Below are positions 45,732 to 54,329 of a DNA stretch of 64,000 bases, one piece after another; the first letter of the stretch is position 1; each line of letters begins with the position of its first letter. The DNA is from Ensifer sp. Root278 (lineage in GTDB: Bacteria; Pseudomonadota; Alphaproteobacteria; Rhizobiales; Rhizobiaceae): NCBI RefSeq assembly GCF_001429285.1, contig NZ_LMJJ01000010.1, positions 1 to 64,000 of the forward strand. Direction: 5' to 3'. A program made the translations under genes and the position numbers. The notes beneath the pieces are model-generated. The model was not told the DNA's origin. It saw nothing but the letters and a program-made list of their open reading frames with translations, and made no database searches.

Positions 45732-46625
45732 ATGACCGATCGTCTGACTATGCAGGACCCCCGAATGCAATACCCCTCGCCACCCTTCGAACCGCAACCG
45801 CAACCCGCGCCAGGTCTCGTTGGCGAAATGCATCCCAAACCTGATCATGGCGAAGAAACGTACCAAGGGGCAAATCGGCTGAAGGGGCGGAAGGCCCTCA
45901 TCACCGGCGGTGATTCAGGTATCGGACGCGCCGTAGCGATTGCGTTTGCGCGTGAGGGGGCAGACGTCGCCATTTCCTATCTGCCGGAGGAGGAGCCGGA
46001 CGCACGAGAAGTCATAGATTTGATCGAAGCGGAGGGGAGGAAGGCCCTGGGTTTGCCCGGCGACGTGAAGAATGAAGATTGGTGTCGGGAGCTGGTTTCG
46101 CAAACGCTGCGGGAGCTTGATGGGATTGACATCCTGGTGATCAATGCGGCTCGCCAACAGTTTCGCAAAGACGTGTCGCTTGTAACGTCAGAGGATTTCG
46201 ACGCTACGCTGAAGACCAATCTCTACGCATTGCACTGGATTGCTCAGGCCGCCGAGCCTTACCTACCCCCCGGCGCCTCGGTGATCACCACAGCATCCAT
46301 TCAAGCCTATCAACCCTCTCCAATTCTGCTCGACTACGCCACAACCAAAGCGGGGATCGTCGCGTATACCAAGGCGCTTGCAAAGCAATTGATCGGAAAA
46401 GGTGTTCGGGCCAACGTCGTGGCTCCAGGACCGTTCTGGACAGTTTTGCAGCCGAGTGGCGGACAGCCTGACGAGAAGGTGAAGAATTTCGGAAAGGATA
46501 GCGATTTCGGCCGGCCCGGCCAGCCGGTGGAACTGGCCCCCATCTACGTGTTTCTCGCCTCGCAGGAAGCAAGCTTCGTTAACGGCGAGGTTTACGGTGC
46601 GACCGGTGGCAAAGGCGTAGACTGA
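45732..46625 (+). CDS. Short-chain dehydrogenase/reductase (YghA/GsiB-like stress SDR)
   Basis: The 297-residue protein has a proline-rich N-terminal extension (MTDRLTMQDPRMQYPSPPFE) and then the SDR domain: cofactor motif ALITGGDSGIGRAVAIAFAR, NNAG-equivalent LVINAARQQFRKD, and the YxxxK catalytic pair in LLDYATTKAGIVAY. The extension is typical of YghA-type stress SDRs. The cofactor is probably NADP(H). The ligD gene follows 88 bases later, so an operon under the 45676 promoter is likely. Confidence 0.92.
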   Translation: MTDRLTMQDPRMQYPSPPFEPQPQPAPGLVGEMHPKPDHGEETYQGANRLKGRKALITGGDSGIGRAVAIAFAREGADVAISYLPEEEPDAREVIDLIEAEGRKALGLPGDVKNEDWCRELVSQTLRELDGIDILVINAARQQFRKDVSLVTSEDFDATLKTNLYALHWIAQAAEPYLPPGASVITTASIQAYQPSPILLDYATTKAGIVAYTKALAKQLIGKGVRANVVAPGPFWTVLQPSGGQPDEKVKNFGKDSDFGRPGQPVELAPIYVFLASQEASFVNGEVYGATGGKGVD

Positions 46626-46713
46626 TGCCTCGACGGCCTTCGCTGCTTCGGACCGGCTTTGGAGCGGGCCTTGCGGACATGACCAGCGCAGGGCGGAAAA
46701 CAATCTGTGAGCG

Positions 46714-49344
46714 ATGTCGATGACTGAAGACAGACTATCGACCTACAGGAACAAGCGCGATTTCCGGCAAACGCAGGAGCCGAGCGGCAAGGCACATGTC
46801 GCATCTTCGAACCGCCGGCGCTTCGTCATCCAGAAGCACGATGCCACGCGACTGCACTACGACCTGAGGCTGGAGCTGGACGGTGTCTTCAAATCCTGGG
46901 CTGTTACCAAAGGGCCTTCCCTCGACCCACATGACAAGCGGCTCGCCGTCGAGGTCGAGGACCACCCACTCGATTATGGCGACTTCGAAGGGACGATCCC
47001 GAAGGGCCAATATGGCGGGGGGACGGTCATGTTGTGGGACCGAGGCTATTGGGAATTCGAGGGGGAAAAGTCTCCAGAGGCGGCGCTGAAGAGAGGCGAC
47101 TTCAAGTTCTCGCTGGACGGAAACCGGCTTCACGGCAGTTTCGTGCTGGTCCGCATGCGCGCTGGCGGGAAACGATCAAACTGGCTGCTGATCAAGCACC
47201 ACGACGATTTTTCCGTCGCGAAAGACGGCGCCAAAGTGCTGGAGCAGCATACGACTTCCGTGGCTTCCGGCCGAAAGATGGACGACATAGCGAATGGCAA
47301 AGGCCGCAAGCCGAGCGCCTTCATGCAGACAAAGGGCGCGGTCGAGGCGGATGCGGTCTGGGATAGCAAGCAAGGTTTAGCGTGGGTAGAACCGAAGAAG
47401 TCGCGAAAGCGGCTGGCAAAGTTACAGGACGGAACTCTGCCGGATTTCATCGCGCCGCAGCTTTGCGAAACGGTCCAACGTCCACCGGCCGCTGACAACT
47501 GGTTGCACGAGATCAAGTTCGACGGCTATCGAATCCAATTGCGCGTCGTTGACGGCATGGCAACGCTAAAAACCCGAAAAGGGCTTGATTGGACTGGCAA
47601 ATACAGGGAGATCGCTGAAGCCGCATCCGCATTGCCGGATTGTATCATCGACGGCGAAGTCTGCGCGCTCGATGAAAACGGCGCTCCGGATTTTGCCGCA
47701 CTCCAGGCGGCACTATCTGAAGGAAGGACCGGCAATCTCGTCTATTTTGCCTTTGACCTCCTGTTCCGTCACGGCGAAGATTTGCGAGCCGATCCGCTTG
47801 CCGAACGCAAGGACCGCCTGCAGGTGGTACTCGGCGAAGCCGGAAACAATCCTCGACTTCGTTTTGTCGAGCATTTTGAGACAAGTGGAGATGCGGTGCT
47901 TCGATCCGCGTGCAAGCTGTCCCTGGAGGGCATCGTCTCCAAACGCGCCAACGCTCCCTATCAGTCGGGCCGGACCGACACCTGGGTCAAATCCAAGTGT
48001 CGCGCTGGCCACGAAGTGGTGATCGGTGGCTATGCGAAGACCGATGGTCGGTTCAGGTCCCTCTTGGTTGGCGTCTACCGAAGCACCCATCTCGTTTACG
48101 TCGGTCGTGTCGGCACGGGGTTTGGTGCGAAGAAAGTTGCAAGCTTGCTTCCCAAGCTGAAAAAGGCGGAAGTCGAAAAATCACCCTTCACGGGCATTGG
48201 CGCACCGAAGAAGGGAAGCGAGATTGTCTGGGTAAAGCCGGAACTTGTTGCCGAGATTGAGTTCGCAGGATGGACGGCGGATGGGCTTGTTCGGCAGGCT
48301 GCCTTTAAGGGGCTTCGCGATGACAAGCCGGCCATCGAAGTGAAGGCCGACAAGCCAGCGTCGCCCGCAAAAACGCCGACACCGGAAGCGACGCGAACGT
48401 TCAAGTCAACCTTGTCCCGCAAAGGGCAAAAAGCAGAGATCATGGGTGTCCTGATATCCAGCCCCGACAAACCCCTCTGGCCGGACGCCGGCGACGGTGA
48501 ACCCGTCACCAAGGAAGATCTTGCTCGTTACTACGAGGCCGTCGGGACCTGGCTCATCGATCACATCCGGGGGAGGCCCTGCTCCATCATCCGTGCGCCT
48601 GACGGAATTGCCGGTCAGCAGTTCTTCCAGCGCCACGCGCTGCCCGGTACTTCGAACCTTCTCGAACTTGTGACAGTCTTTGGAGACAAGAAGCCATACT
48701 TGCAAGTTGATCGTGTAGAGGGCCTCGCCGCGATCGCGCAAATCGGCGGCATCGAACTCCATCCCTGGAATTGCAAGCCCGGTCGTCTCGAAATTCCCGG
48801 ACGCTTGGTGTTTGATCTCGACCCCGGACCCAATGTGCCATTCTCCGCGGTTGTTACTGCGGCACGGGAAATGCGCGACCGGCTCGATGATCTCGTCCTT
48901 GTCAGCTTCTGCAAGACGACAGGTGGCAAGGGGCTTCATGTTGTCACGCCGCTTGCTGTTGGAAATCGCAAGCGGCTCTCATGGACAGAGGCCAAGGGGT
49001 TTGCCCACGACGTGTGCCGTGAAATGGCTGAGGACAATCCGGATCTATATCTGATCAAGATGACGAAGAGCCTGCGGGAGGGGCGTATTTTCCTCGACTA
49101 TCTGCGCAATGATCGAATGGCTACGGCAGTCGCCCCACTGTCACCGCGAGCCCGGCCCGGTGCGACGGTATCGATGCCTCTCACGTGGACACAGGTGAAG
49201 TCCGATCTCGACCCGAAGCGTTTCACCGTGCGCACGGTGCCGGCGCTGCTTGCGAAAACCATCGCGTGGAAAGATTACTGCGACAGCGAGCGGCCCCTCG
49301 AGCAGGCAATAAAGCGTCTTGCAAAGGCCAAGCAGGCAGCGTGA
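46714..49344 (+). CDS. ligD: ATP-dependent DNA ligase D (phosphoesterase-ligase-polymerase)
   Basis: The 876-residue protein carries all three LigD modules. The N-terminal 3'-phosphoesterase domain (about 15-190) has [18 protein letters not shown] with His42, His48 and Asp50. The central ligase domain has the AMP-binding lysine Lys268 in EIKFDGYR. The C-terminal polymerase/primase domain has FDLDPGPNV with Asp701 and Asp703 as metal ligands. LigD processes and joins broken ends in bacterial non-homologous end joining with Ku, whose two genes lie 1.5-3 kb downstream on the opposite strand. The next gene follows six bases after the stop. Confidence 0.97.
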   Translation: MSMTEDRLSTYRNKRDFRQTQEPSGKAHVASSNRRRFVIQKHDATRLHYDLRLELDGVFKSWAVTKGPSLDPHDKRLAVEVEDHPLDYGDFEGTIPKGQYGGGTVMLWDRGYWEFEGEKSPEAALKRGDFKFSLDGNRLHGSFVLVRMRAGGKRSNWLLIKHHDDFSVAKDGAKVLEQHTTSVASGRKMDDIANGKGRKPSAFMQTKGAVEADAVWDSKQGLAWVEPKKSRKRLAKLQDGTLPDFIAPQLCETVQRPPAADNWLHEIKFDGYRIQLRVVDGMATLKTRKGLDWTGKYREIAEAASALPDCIIDGEVCALDENGAPDFAALQAALSEGRTGNLVYFAFDLLFRHGEDLRADPLAERKDRLQVVLGEAGNNPRLRFVEHFETSGDAVLRSACKLSLEGIVSKRANAPYQSGRTDTWVKSKCRAGHEVVIGGYAKTDGRFRSLLVGVYRSTHLVYVGRVGTGFGAKKVASLLPKLKKAEVEKSPFTGIGAPKKGSEIVWVKPELVAEIEFAGWTADGLVRQAAFKGLRDDKPAIEVKADKPASPAKTPTPEATRTFKSTLSRKGQKAEIMGVLISSPDKPLWPDAGDGEPVTKEDLARYYEAVGTWLIDHIRGRPCSIIRAPDGIAGQQFFQRHALPGTSNLLELVTVFGDKKPYLQVDRVEGLAAIAQIGGIELHPWNCKPGRLEIPGRLVFDLDPGPNVPFSAVVTAAREMRDRLDDLVLVSFCKTTGGKGLHVVTPLAVGNRKRLSWTEAKGFAHDVCREMAEDNPDLYLIKMTKSLREGRIFLDYLRNDRMATAVAPLSPRARPGATVSMPLTWTQVKSDLDPKRFTVRTVPALLAKTIAWKDYCDSERPLEQAIKRLAKAKQAA

Positions 49345-49350
49345 TCTGTC

Positions 49351-50247
49351 ATGAACAAGAAAGACGATGCCAAGCCGTCAGAAGGCGCCCGCATTGGCGC
49401 AACCACCGACCTGCCGCACGATCGCGTAACCGTCGAACGGTTTCGCGAAGCGTTTCCGCGGGCGCGGTGGAGCGACCGACTGAATGCCTGGTTCGTGCCA
49501 GGCCGCACGGCTGAGCGACGGATCGGACGCTGGCGGGCGGAGTTGGAGGCGCAAGAAGACATTTTTGCCGACGAGAAGGGCAGGGACGCGTTCGTATTCG
49601 AGCCGATCGAAAGCCGATATCTTAACGCAGGCGCCACGGCATTGGAGATCCGCACACCCTACTCACGGTCTATCGTCAACGAGATCCGCGAGATACCTTA
49701 TGCGCGATGGGATGCGGATCGCCGCCTTTGGACCGTACCCTATCGTTCGCTCTTTGAACTTCGTCAACGCTGGGCGGACATTGAAGCCGAGGCCGAGCGC
49801 AGCGAACCTGAAGCAAGGAAAGCGCGTAGAGACGCGTTGAAAGGTACGGAAGAGGAAGAGGACTCGAAGGCAAGGGCGAGGGAAAGGCGTCGCAAGCGCT
49901 ACCCGATATCCTTGGGTCACAGCCCGCCCTTTGAGCGCGCGATCGCCACGCATGTTGGAGTGGTCTTCTTCACCGGGACCAACGGGGAGCTTGCGGATGC
50001 CGGAACCGTCAGCGATTTCTATTTTCCGGCTCCGGATGACGACTTGTTTGTCTGGGCTACGTGGCGGCGGGGCTCACTGGAGGAGCTTGTAAGAACCTGG
50101 CCCGAAAGAACGCCACCCACATCGGCCGACCTTAAACGCGGGTGGTGGTTTCCGATGCTTGATGAGTTGCGACAGGCGCGCCGCGAAGCCCGGTCAAAAA
50201 CGAAAGCCGGAAGGCGCAATAGTGAGAAGAGCCAATCCGGTGGATGA
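49351..50247 (+). CDS. Unknown LigD-adjacent protein with two HARP-like segments
   Basis: The 298-residue protein starts MNKKDDAKPSEGARIGATTD. Two segments resemble each other: VERFREAFPRARWSDRLNAW (with FVPGRTAERRIGRW, about residues 28-62) and SIVNEIREIPYARWDADRRL (with WTVPYRSLFELRQRW, about 105-140). Each has the pattern of a short helix, a W-x-x-x-x-x-x-W/F-x-(V/P)-P turn and a second helix. This pattern recalls the HARP domain of SMARCAL1-type annealing helicases and of DNA-binding partners of bacterial helicases. That is resemblance by eye only. The middle is charged and the end basic. It lies six bases after ligD and overlaps the GXWXG gene, so a role in end joining is a reasonable guess. 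Confidence 0.75.
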   Translation: MNKKDDAKPSEGARIGATTDLPHDRVTVERFREAFPRARWSDRLNAWFVPGRTAERRIGRWRAELEAQEDIFADEKGRDAFVFEPIESRYLNAGATALEIRTPYSRSIVNEIREIPYARWDADRRLWTVPYRSLFELRQRWADIEAEAERSEPEARKARRDALKGTEEEEDSKARARERRRKRYPISLGHSPPFERAIATHVGVVFFTGTNGELADAGTVSDFYFPAPDDDLFVWATWRRGSLEELVRTWPERTPPTSADLKRGWWFPMLDELRQARREARSKTKAGRRNSEKSQSGG

Positions 50248-50743
50248 CCAGCAACGGGCAGTGGAGCGATTTCGCCGGCTGTCACCTCTCGAACCATGTG
50301 AACTCGAGGGCCTCTGGATGGGCCGGGGAATTCCGACTGGTCATCCCTTCGACGGCGTGCTGGAGAACCTTGGCTGGTTCGGCAAACGGTTTAATTCAGA
50401 CCTGCGGGCAGACGCATTGCTCTTTCGCGCTGGAGGTCGAAGGCTTCGGGCCATCGATCCGAAATGGGTACCGCTGAACCTTGCGCTTCGCTTTCATAAG
50501 TTCGGAAGAACGCGGCTTGCCCGCACGCTTTTTTCCTGGGTCCAGCGCGGTTTTCAAGCCAAAGGCCCTGTCGCCTCGCTTAAGACGATGACGTTTGAGG
50601 GCGCGGCAAGTGCGGCCCTCATCTATGACGATCAGCCGATCATCGACCATTTTCGCAGGATCGATCAAAACGTAATCATGGGACTAATGGCCATACGAAA
50701 TGACGATCGCTTGTTTGCCTTTGAGCTGGAGCGAATGACCTAA
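50222..50743 (+). CDS. GXWXG / DUF4334 domain protein
   Basis: From the GTG at 50222 (GGAAGG upstream) the product is about 173 residues; it overlaps the previous gene by 26 bases. An N-terminal GXWXG-type motif (LEGLWMGRGIPTGHPFDGVL, then ENLGWFGKRF) leads to a DUF4334-like second half (TMTFEGAASAALIYDDQPII, then DHFRRIDQNVIMGLMAIRND). This two-part arrangement is known in proteins of unknown function, many from actinobacteria and proteobacteria. It is the last gene of the SDR-ligD operon. Confidence 0.85.
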   Translation: MRRANPVDDQQRAVERFRRLSPLEPCELEGLWMGRGIPTGHPFDGVLENLGWFGKRFNSDLRADALLFRAGGRRLRAIDPKWVPLNLALRFHKFGRTRLARTLFSWVQRGFQAKGPVASLKTMTFEGAASAALIYDDQPIIDHFRRIDQNVIMGLMAIRNDDRLFAFELERMT

Positions 50744-50787
50744 AAGGTGCCTCGGTTCGCCGGCTGTGGCGGAGCGTTGCGCGGTGG

Positions 50788-51600
50788 TTATTTTCGCCCG
50801 CGACTTTCCGATGCGACCGACTTTTTGAGGGCATCCATTATGTTGATGACGTTGTTCGGCGTTGCTTGCGAACTCGATGATCCGGGCTTTGCCTTGGCGG
50901 GTCTCTTCATGGCCTTCTTTTTGGCAGCAATAATATCGACCAGACGTTCCTGCACCGGGTCGGCCACCATTTTGGGGTTCCAGTCCTTTGTCAGCTTCTT
51001 TATCAGTCGCTGCACGAGCGGCATCATCTCGGAGTCCGCCTTCACCTCGCTGGCTGCGGTAAAATAGGCGGCTTCACCACGAACCTCGTCGCCGTAGCGC
51101 AGCGTCCACAGAACAATGCCCTTGCCACGAGGCTCAAGCATGACGGCACGTTCGCGGCGCGAGATGACCAGCCGTGAAATGCCGACCATTTTCTGGGCCT
51201 CCATCGCGTCGCGAATGACGCAGAAAGCCTCCTCGCCGACCGGTTCATTCGGAGACAGGTAGTACGGGGTATCGAGCCAGATCCATTCGATACTGTCTCG
51301 CGGGGTGAACGTCGAAATATCGATGGTCCTGGTGCTGTCCAATGCGACGGTCTCGAGCTCCTCATCCTCGAGGATGACGTATTCGTCTTCCCCGCGCTGG
51401 TATCCTTTGACCTCGTCTTCTTCCTTGACCTCTTTTCCGGTTACCGCGTCGACGAAGCGGCTCTCAACGCGATTTTGGGTTTCGCGATTAAGCGTATGAA
51501 AGCGAACCTTCTCGCTTTCTGATATCGCCGGCATCATCTGGACCGGGCAGGTTACCAGTGAGAGCTTCAGATAGCCTTTCCAGTAGGGGCGAACAGCCAT
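50788..51600 (-). CDS. ku: Ku DNA end-binding protein (second copy)
   Basis: The 270-residue protein starts MAVRPYWKGYLKLSLVTCPV, the invariant opening of bacterial Ku. It has FHTLNRETQNRVESRFVDAV, the VKGYQRGEDEYVILEDEELE segment and a basic C-terminal tail (KKKAMKRPAKAKPGSSSSQA). It is co-directional with the other Ku gene and only 14 bases after it. Two Ku proteins encoded side by side could form a heterodimer. Ku rings bind DNA ends and recruit LigD. Confidence 0.96.
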   Translation of the reverse strand: MAVRPYWKGYLKLSLVTCPVQMMPAISESEKVRFHTLNRETQNRVESRFVDAVTGKEVKEEDEVKGYQRGEDEYVILEDEELETVALDSTRTIDISTFTPRDSIEWIWLDTPYYLSPNEPVGEEAFCVIRDAMEAQKMVGISRLVISRRERAVMLEPRGKGIVLWTLRYGDEVRGEAAYFTAASEVKADSEMMPLVQRLIKKLTKDWNPKMVADPVQERLVDIIAAKKKAMKRPAKAKPGSSSSQATPNNVINIMDALKKSVASESRGRK

Positions 51601-51614
51601 GTCTCAATCTCCTG

Positions 51615-52508
51615 TCAGCTGGCCTGGCGCGACGGCGCCGCCGGCTTCGACTTGGCAGAGGGTTTTTCCGCCTTTTGTCGGGAGGCGCCTGCGTTGGCAT
51701 TGGCGGCTTTTCGTTTGGACTTGGACTTGCTTGCACTGAGGCCGGCACTCTCGCGAAGCGCCTTGAGCAGATCGCCCGGCTTGGATGCGATGGGCGCCTT
51801 CTTCTTCGGCAGAGAACGCCCCTCGATTTTCGCTTTCACCAGTTCAGCGACGGCCGCCTCGTAACGGTCGTCGAAAGCACCGGCGTCGAAACTGCCCTTC
51901 TTGGTGCGAATGATGTGCTCTGCAAGTTCGAGCATCTCGCCCTCGATCTTCAGGTCGGGAAGGCCGGCGAAGGCTTCCTTCGACGATCGCACTTCGTAGT
52001 CGAAATTCAGGGTCGCAGCGATCAGCCCCTTACCATGTGCCCGTATCAGGACTGTTCGCATCCGACGGAAAAGCACGGTTTTGGCGATCGCCGCGACCTT
52101 CGCCTTGGACATCCCAGCGCGAAGGAGCGCGAAAGCTTCGCCCCCCGTCTTGTCGGGTGCAAGGTAATAGGGCTTGTCGAAGTAAGTGGTGTCGACTTGT
52201 GAGCAAGGAATAAACGCCTCGATCTTCAGGGTCTTGTCGCTGTCGGGGACCGCAGCGGCAATCTCCTCGGGTTCGAGCACTACATATCGCCCGTCATCCA
52301 CCTCATAACCCTTCACCTGGTCGTCGGCGTTGACCGGACGTCCGGTCTCGCTGTCGATAAACTCGCGCTTGACTCGATTTCCGGTTTTTCGGTTGATCGT
52401 GTTGAAGCTGATGCGTTCCGACGATGAAACCGCCGTATAAAGCGCGACCGGGCAGGTCACTTCCCCGAACTTGATATAGCCTTTCCAGTTCGCTGTTGGG
52501 GCAACCAT
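51615..52508 (-). CDS. ku: Ku DNA end-binding protein (first copy)
   Basis: From ATG 52508 the product has 297 residues. It opens MVAPTANWKGYIKFGEVTCP and has FNTINRKTGNRVKREFIDSE, VKGYEVDDGRYVVLEPEEIA, and a long basic lysine/alanine tail (SKSKSKRKAANANAGASRQK), which in Ku proteins helps DNA threading and LigD contact. The GGAAC-N18-TT promoter at 52540-52564 lies 31 bases from the ATG and probably drives both Ku genes. A GTG-based extension to 52541 is not used. Confidence 0.96.
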   Translation of the reverse strand: MVAPTANWKGYIKFGEVTCPVALYTAVSSSERISFNTINRKTGNRVKREFIDSETGRPVNADDQVKGYEVDDGRYVVLEPEEIAAAVPDSDKTLKIEAFIPCSQVDTTYFDKPYYLAPDKTGGEAFALLRAGMSKAKVAAIAKTVLFRRMRTVLIRAHGKGLIAATLNFDYEVRSSKEAFAGLPDLKIEGEMLELAEHIIRTKKGSFDAGAFDDRYEAAVAELVKAKIEGRSLPKKKAPIASKPGDLLKALRESAGLSASKSKSKRKAANANAGASRQKAEKPSAKSKPAAPSRQAS

Positions 52509-52539
52509 GACACCAATCCTCCAGATCCGAATAAGGCTC

Positions 52540-52564
52540 AACCCTGTCAGCGGACAAACGTTCC
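52540..52564 (-). promoter_or_regulatory. EcfG-type promoter of the Ku operon
   Basis: On the minus strand GGAAC (52564-52560), 18 bases, TT (52541-52540), 31 bases before the ATG at 52508. It links both Ku genes to the general stress response. Confidence 0.75.
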
Positions 52565-52737
52565 ACGCCTCTTCACGTCGACCTGGTCTGCGTCTTACTG
52601 GATGCGGTTAAGGGCTGGATTGGAACTATAGGAGCTGCTCTGTAACCGAGCGGGGTCTTTGTGGTTCCGTGAGGAACAGGAGCGGCGAGGGCATTTCCGA
52701 ACTCGCCCGATGCTCACCATAGAAGCAAGCGCAGCGC

Positions 52738-52762
52738 GGAACCGCTCGGAGTTCCGGTCGTT
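52738..52762 (+). promoter_or_regulatory. EcfG-type promoter abutting a small gene
   Basis: GGAAC at 52738-52742, 16 bases, CGTT at 52759-52762 (equally GGAAC-N18-TT). The ATG at 52771 starts only eight bases after the -10, so the transcript would be leaderless or almost so. Confidence 0.72.
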
Positions 52763-52770
52763 ATAGCTTC

Positions 52771-52971
52771 ATGGCCGGCACACTCGAAACCCATGAACGG
52801 AAACTGGTCGCAATTCTGCGCGCTTCCGCCAGATTGCATTTTGTTGACGACGACAAGGCAGACGCCGAAGTCGAGCGGGTGCTGCGCTTAGCAATCAGAG
52901 AAGCCGAAGCCGGCCGCTCCCGACTCGATAAGAAACGGTGGCTTCTACGCATGATGCACGTGCCATCGTGA
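52771..52971 (+). CDS. Small unknown protein, probably from a leaderless stress transcript
   Basis: The 66-residue charged protein (MAGTLETHERKLVAILRASA, then VERVLRLAIREAEAGRSRLD) has no family I can name. There is no ribosome site because the stress promoter ends right before the ATG. Small alphaproteobacterial proteins of this size are often stress induced. Real translation is plausible but not proven. Confidence 0.6.
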   Translation: MAGTLETHERKLVAILRASARLHFVDDDKADAEVERVLRLAIREAEAGRSRLDKKRWLLRMMHVPS

Positions 52972-53129
52972 GCTGAATTCGCGATCAATGTCGCTGCCTG
53001 GGTTCGGCATCTTCCTGGTCAGTCGAATAGCAAATTCGTGGTGATAGGAAGGCATTTCATTCGTGCATGCTTTCCCTAACGCGCCTGCACGACAACCCCG
53101 AAGAAAGGCAAATGTTCCGGCTGCCACAG

Positions 53130-53579
53130 CTCGCGCGAGCGATCATGCCGAGTGAACGCGCGGGAGGAAGCCTACAACCAACGCAACGACTTCGTCGAGA
53201 TGGGTTCCGAGCAGCTGGATGTCCACCATACGTTCGGGTCGTCGAATGGCCAATCGTGCTCCGATTGGGGGATCGAAATCGTGTAGGTAGAGGACAAACC
53301 GGTCGACTTTCATCGCGTCAATGAAGACCTCGAGCCAGGTGGCCTAGCCGTCAGCGCTGTAGTCGACATCTTCCGGAGTTGCGCTGTAGCCGGCGCCTGG
53401 AAATTCCGGCGCGAGCAGCCTCCAGCGGTCTGCAAGACGCGGCATGAGGTTGCGAAATTCGTAGGAGGAGCAGGATATCCGTGCGGAAGCAAAACCATAG
53501 GGGCGTCCGCCCGTCCCGCTTCACGAAAAGTGTCGATGCCGGCGACCGAGACGCGATGATGTCGAACACGGTTGTCCAT
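53130..53579 (-). pseudogene. Alpha/beta-hydrolase (haloalkane-dehalogenase/epoxide-hydrolase type), frameshifted
   Basis: The start MDNRVRHHRVSVAGIDTFRE and APMVLLPHGYP match the opening of this hydrolase group. A frameshift near 53470 then moves the family sequence to a second frame (EFRNLMPRLADRWRLLAPEF), followed by DVDYSADG and an in-frame stop near 53343. The sequence goes on as WLEVFIDAMKVDRFVLYLHD and IGARLAIRRPERM before losing similarity near 53230. No nucleophile elbow survives. The promoter of the stress type ahead of it is intact. Confidence 0.85.
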
Positions 53580-53622
53580 CGAAAATCCTCAAGAATCGTG
53601 CCTCCAGAGGGGTAGGAAACGA

Positions 53623-53648
53623 AACAATGCAACGCAGTTGTCGGTTCC
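53623..53648 (-). promoter_or_regulatory. EcfG-type promoter in front of a pseudogene
   Basis: On the minus strand GGAAC (53648-53644), 19 bases, TT (53624-53623), 43 bases from the ATG at 53579. Spacing of 19 is allowed in the RpoE2 consensus. Confidence 0.6.
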
Positions 53649-53740
53649 CCAAAGCTCGCACCGCCTGGCTACCTGTTCGGATCGAGCAGCGCCTTCCGGG
53701 CACTAACGCAGTGGGCTCCAGGGTTGGGAAATTGTCGACG

Positions 53741-53765
53741 GGAACAAATGGATGCTCAGCCTGTT
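53741..53765 (+). promoter_or_regulatory. EcfG-type promoter of the gene at 53803
   Basis: GGAAC at 53741-53745, 18 bases, TT at 53764-53765, 37 bases before the ATG at 53803. Confidence 0.72.
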
Positions 53766-53802
53766 CGGCGTGTAAAGCGACGATTGCGAGAGGAGAACGC
53801 TG

Positions 53803-54066
53803 ATGACCAAGGCTGAAACGACTCGAGATCATGACGAGATTCGACATTGGGCAGAGGCACGCAACGGGCGGCCAACCCGAGTGAAGGGCGCCGATGATGG
53901 TGGGATTTTACGGATTGATTTCGGCGAACGGGATGATCACCTGGAGCCGATTTCATGGGAGGAGTTTTTTCGGATATTCGACCACAACCGATTGTTTTTC
54001 CTGCACCAGGACAAAATCGCCGATGGCAGCCTGAGCCGGTTCAACAAGTTTGTTGATCGCGCCTAG
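53803..54066 (+). CDS. Small acidic protein of unknown function (often mislabelled branching enzyme)
   Basis: The 87-residue protein starts MTKAETTRDHDEIRHWAEAR and contains GILRIDFGERDDHLEPISWE then EFFRIFDHNRLFFLHQ. Similar small proteins occur widely in proteobacteria, where they are sometimes called 1,4-alpha-glucan branching enzyme although they are far too short for this. Function unknown; a stress promoter lies 37 bases upstream. Confidence 0.8.
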   Translation: MTKAETTRDHDEIRHWAEARNGRPTRVKGADDGGILRIDFGERDDHLEPISWEEFFRIFDHNRLFFLHQDKIADGSLSRFNKFVDRA

Positions 54067-54249
54067 GACAAAATATGAGGCGGGCTTTTGAAGGGCCTGG
54101 CCGCGCAGGCGTCTGCCCAACCGCTAAGAGGGTCCGAGATTCTGCCGGACTGAGAGGGCTACTTGGGGATTGAAAGGGATCTCGCTGGCCGATGAGGTCG
54201 CACGAGGACGAGACTGACGTGCGATTGTGATCGCGCAGTTGTTAGCAAT

Positions 54250-54275
54250 AAAAAATCGGCCCCGAGCGGGGCCGA
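54250..54275 (-). terminator. Rho-independent terminator of the stress-17M gene
   Basis: On the minus strand TCGGCCCC, loop GCTC, GGGGCCGA, then six T. It lies 54 bases after the stop of the gene at 54330. Confidence 0.85.
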
Positions 54276-54329
54276 AATCGAGTTCTAAGGGCTGGCTAAT
54301 AAACGCTTTTGAAGCCCTCCCGGTTCCCG

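Noticed and set aside
52673-52700. Another GGAAC near 52673 as a stress promoter
   Set aside because: TT does not occur at 18 or 19 bases; the site at 52738 fits the small gene.
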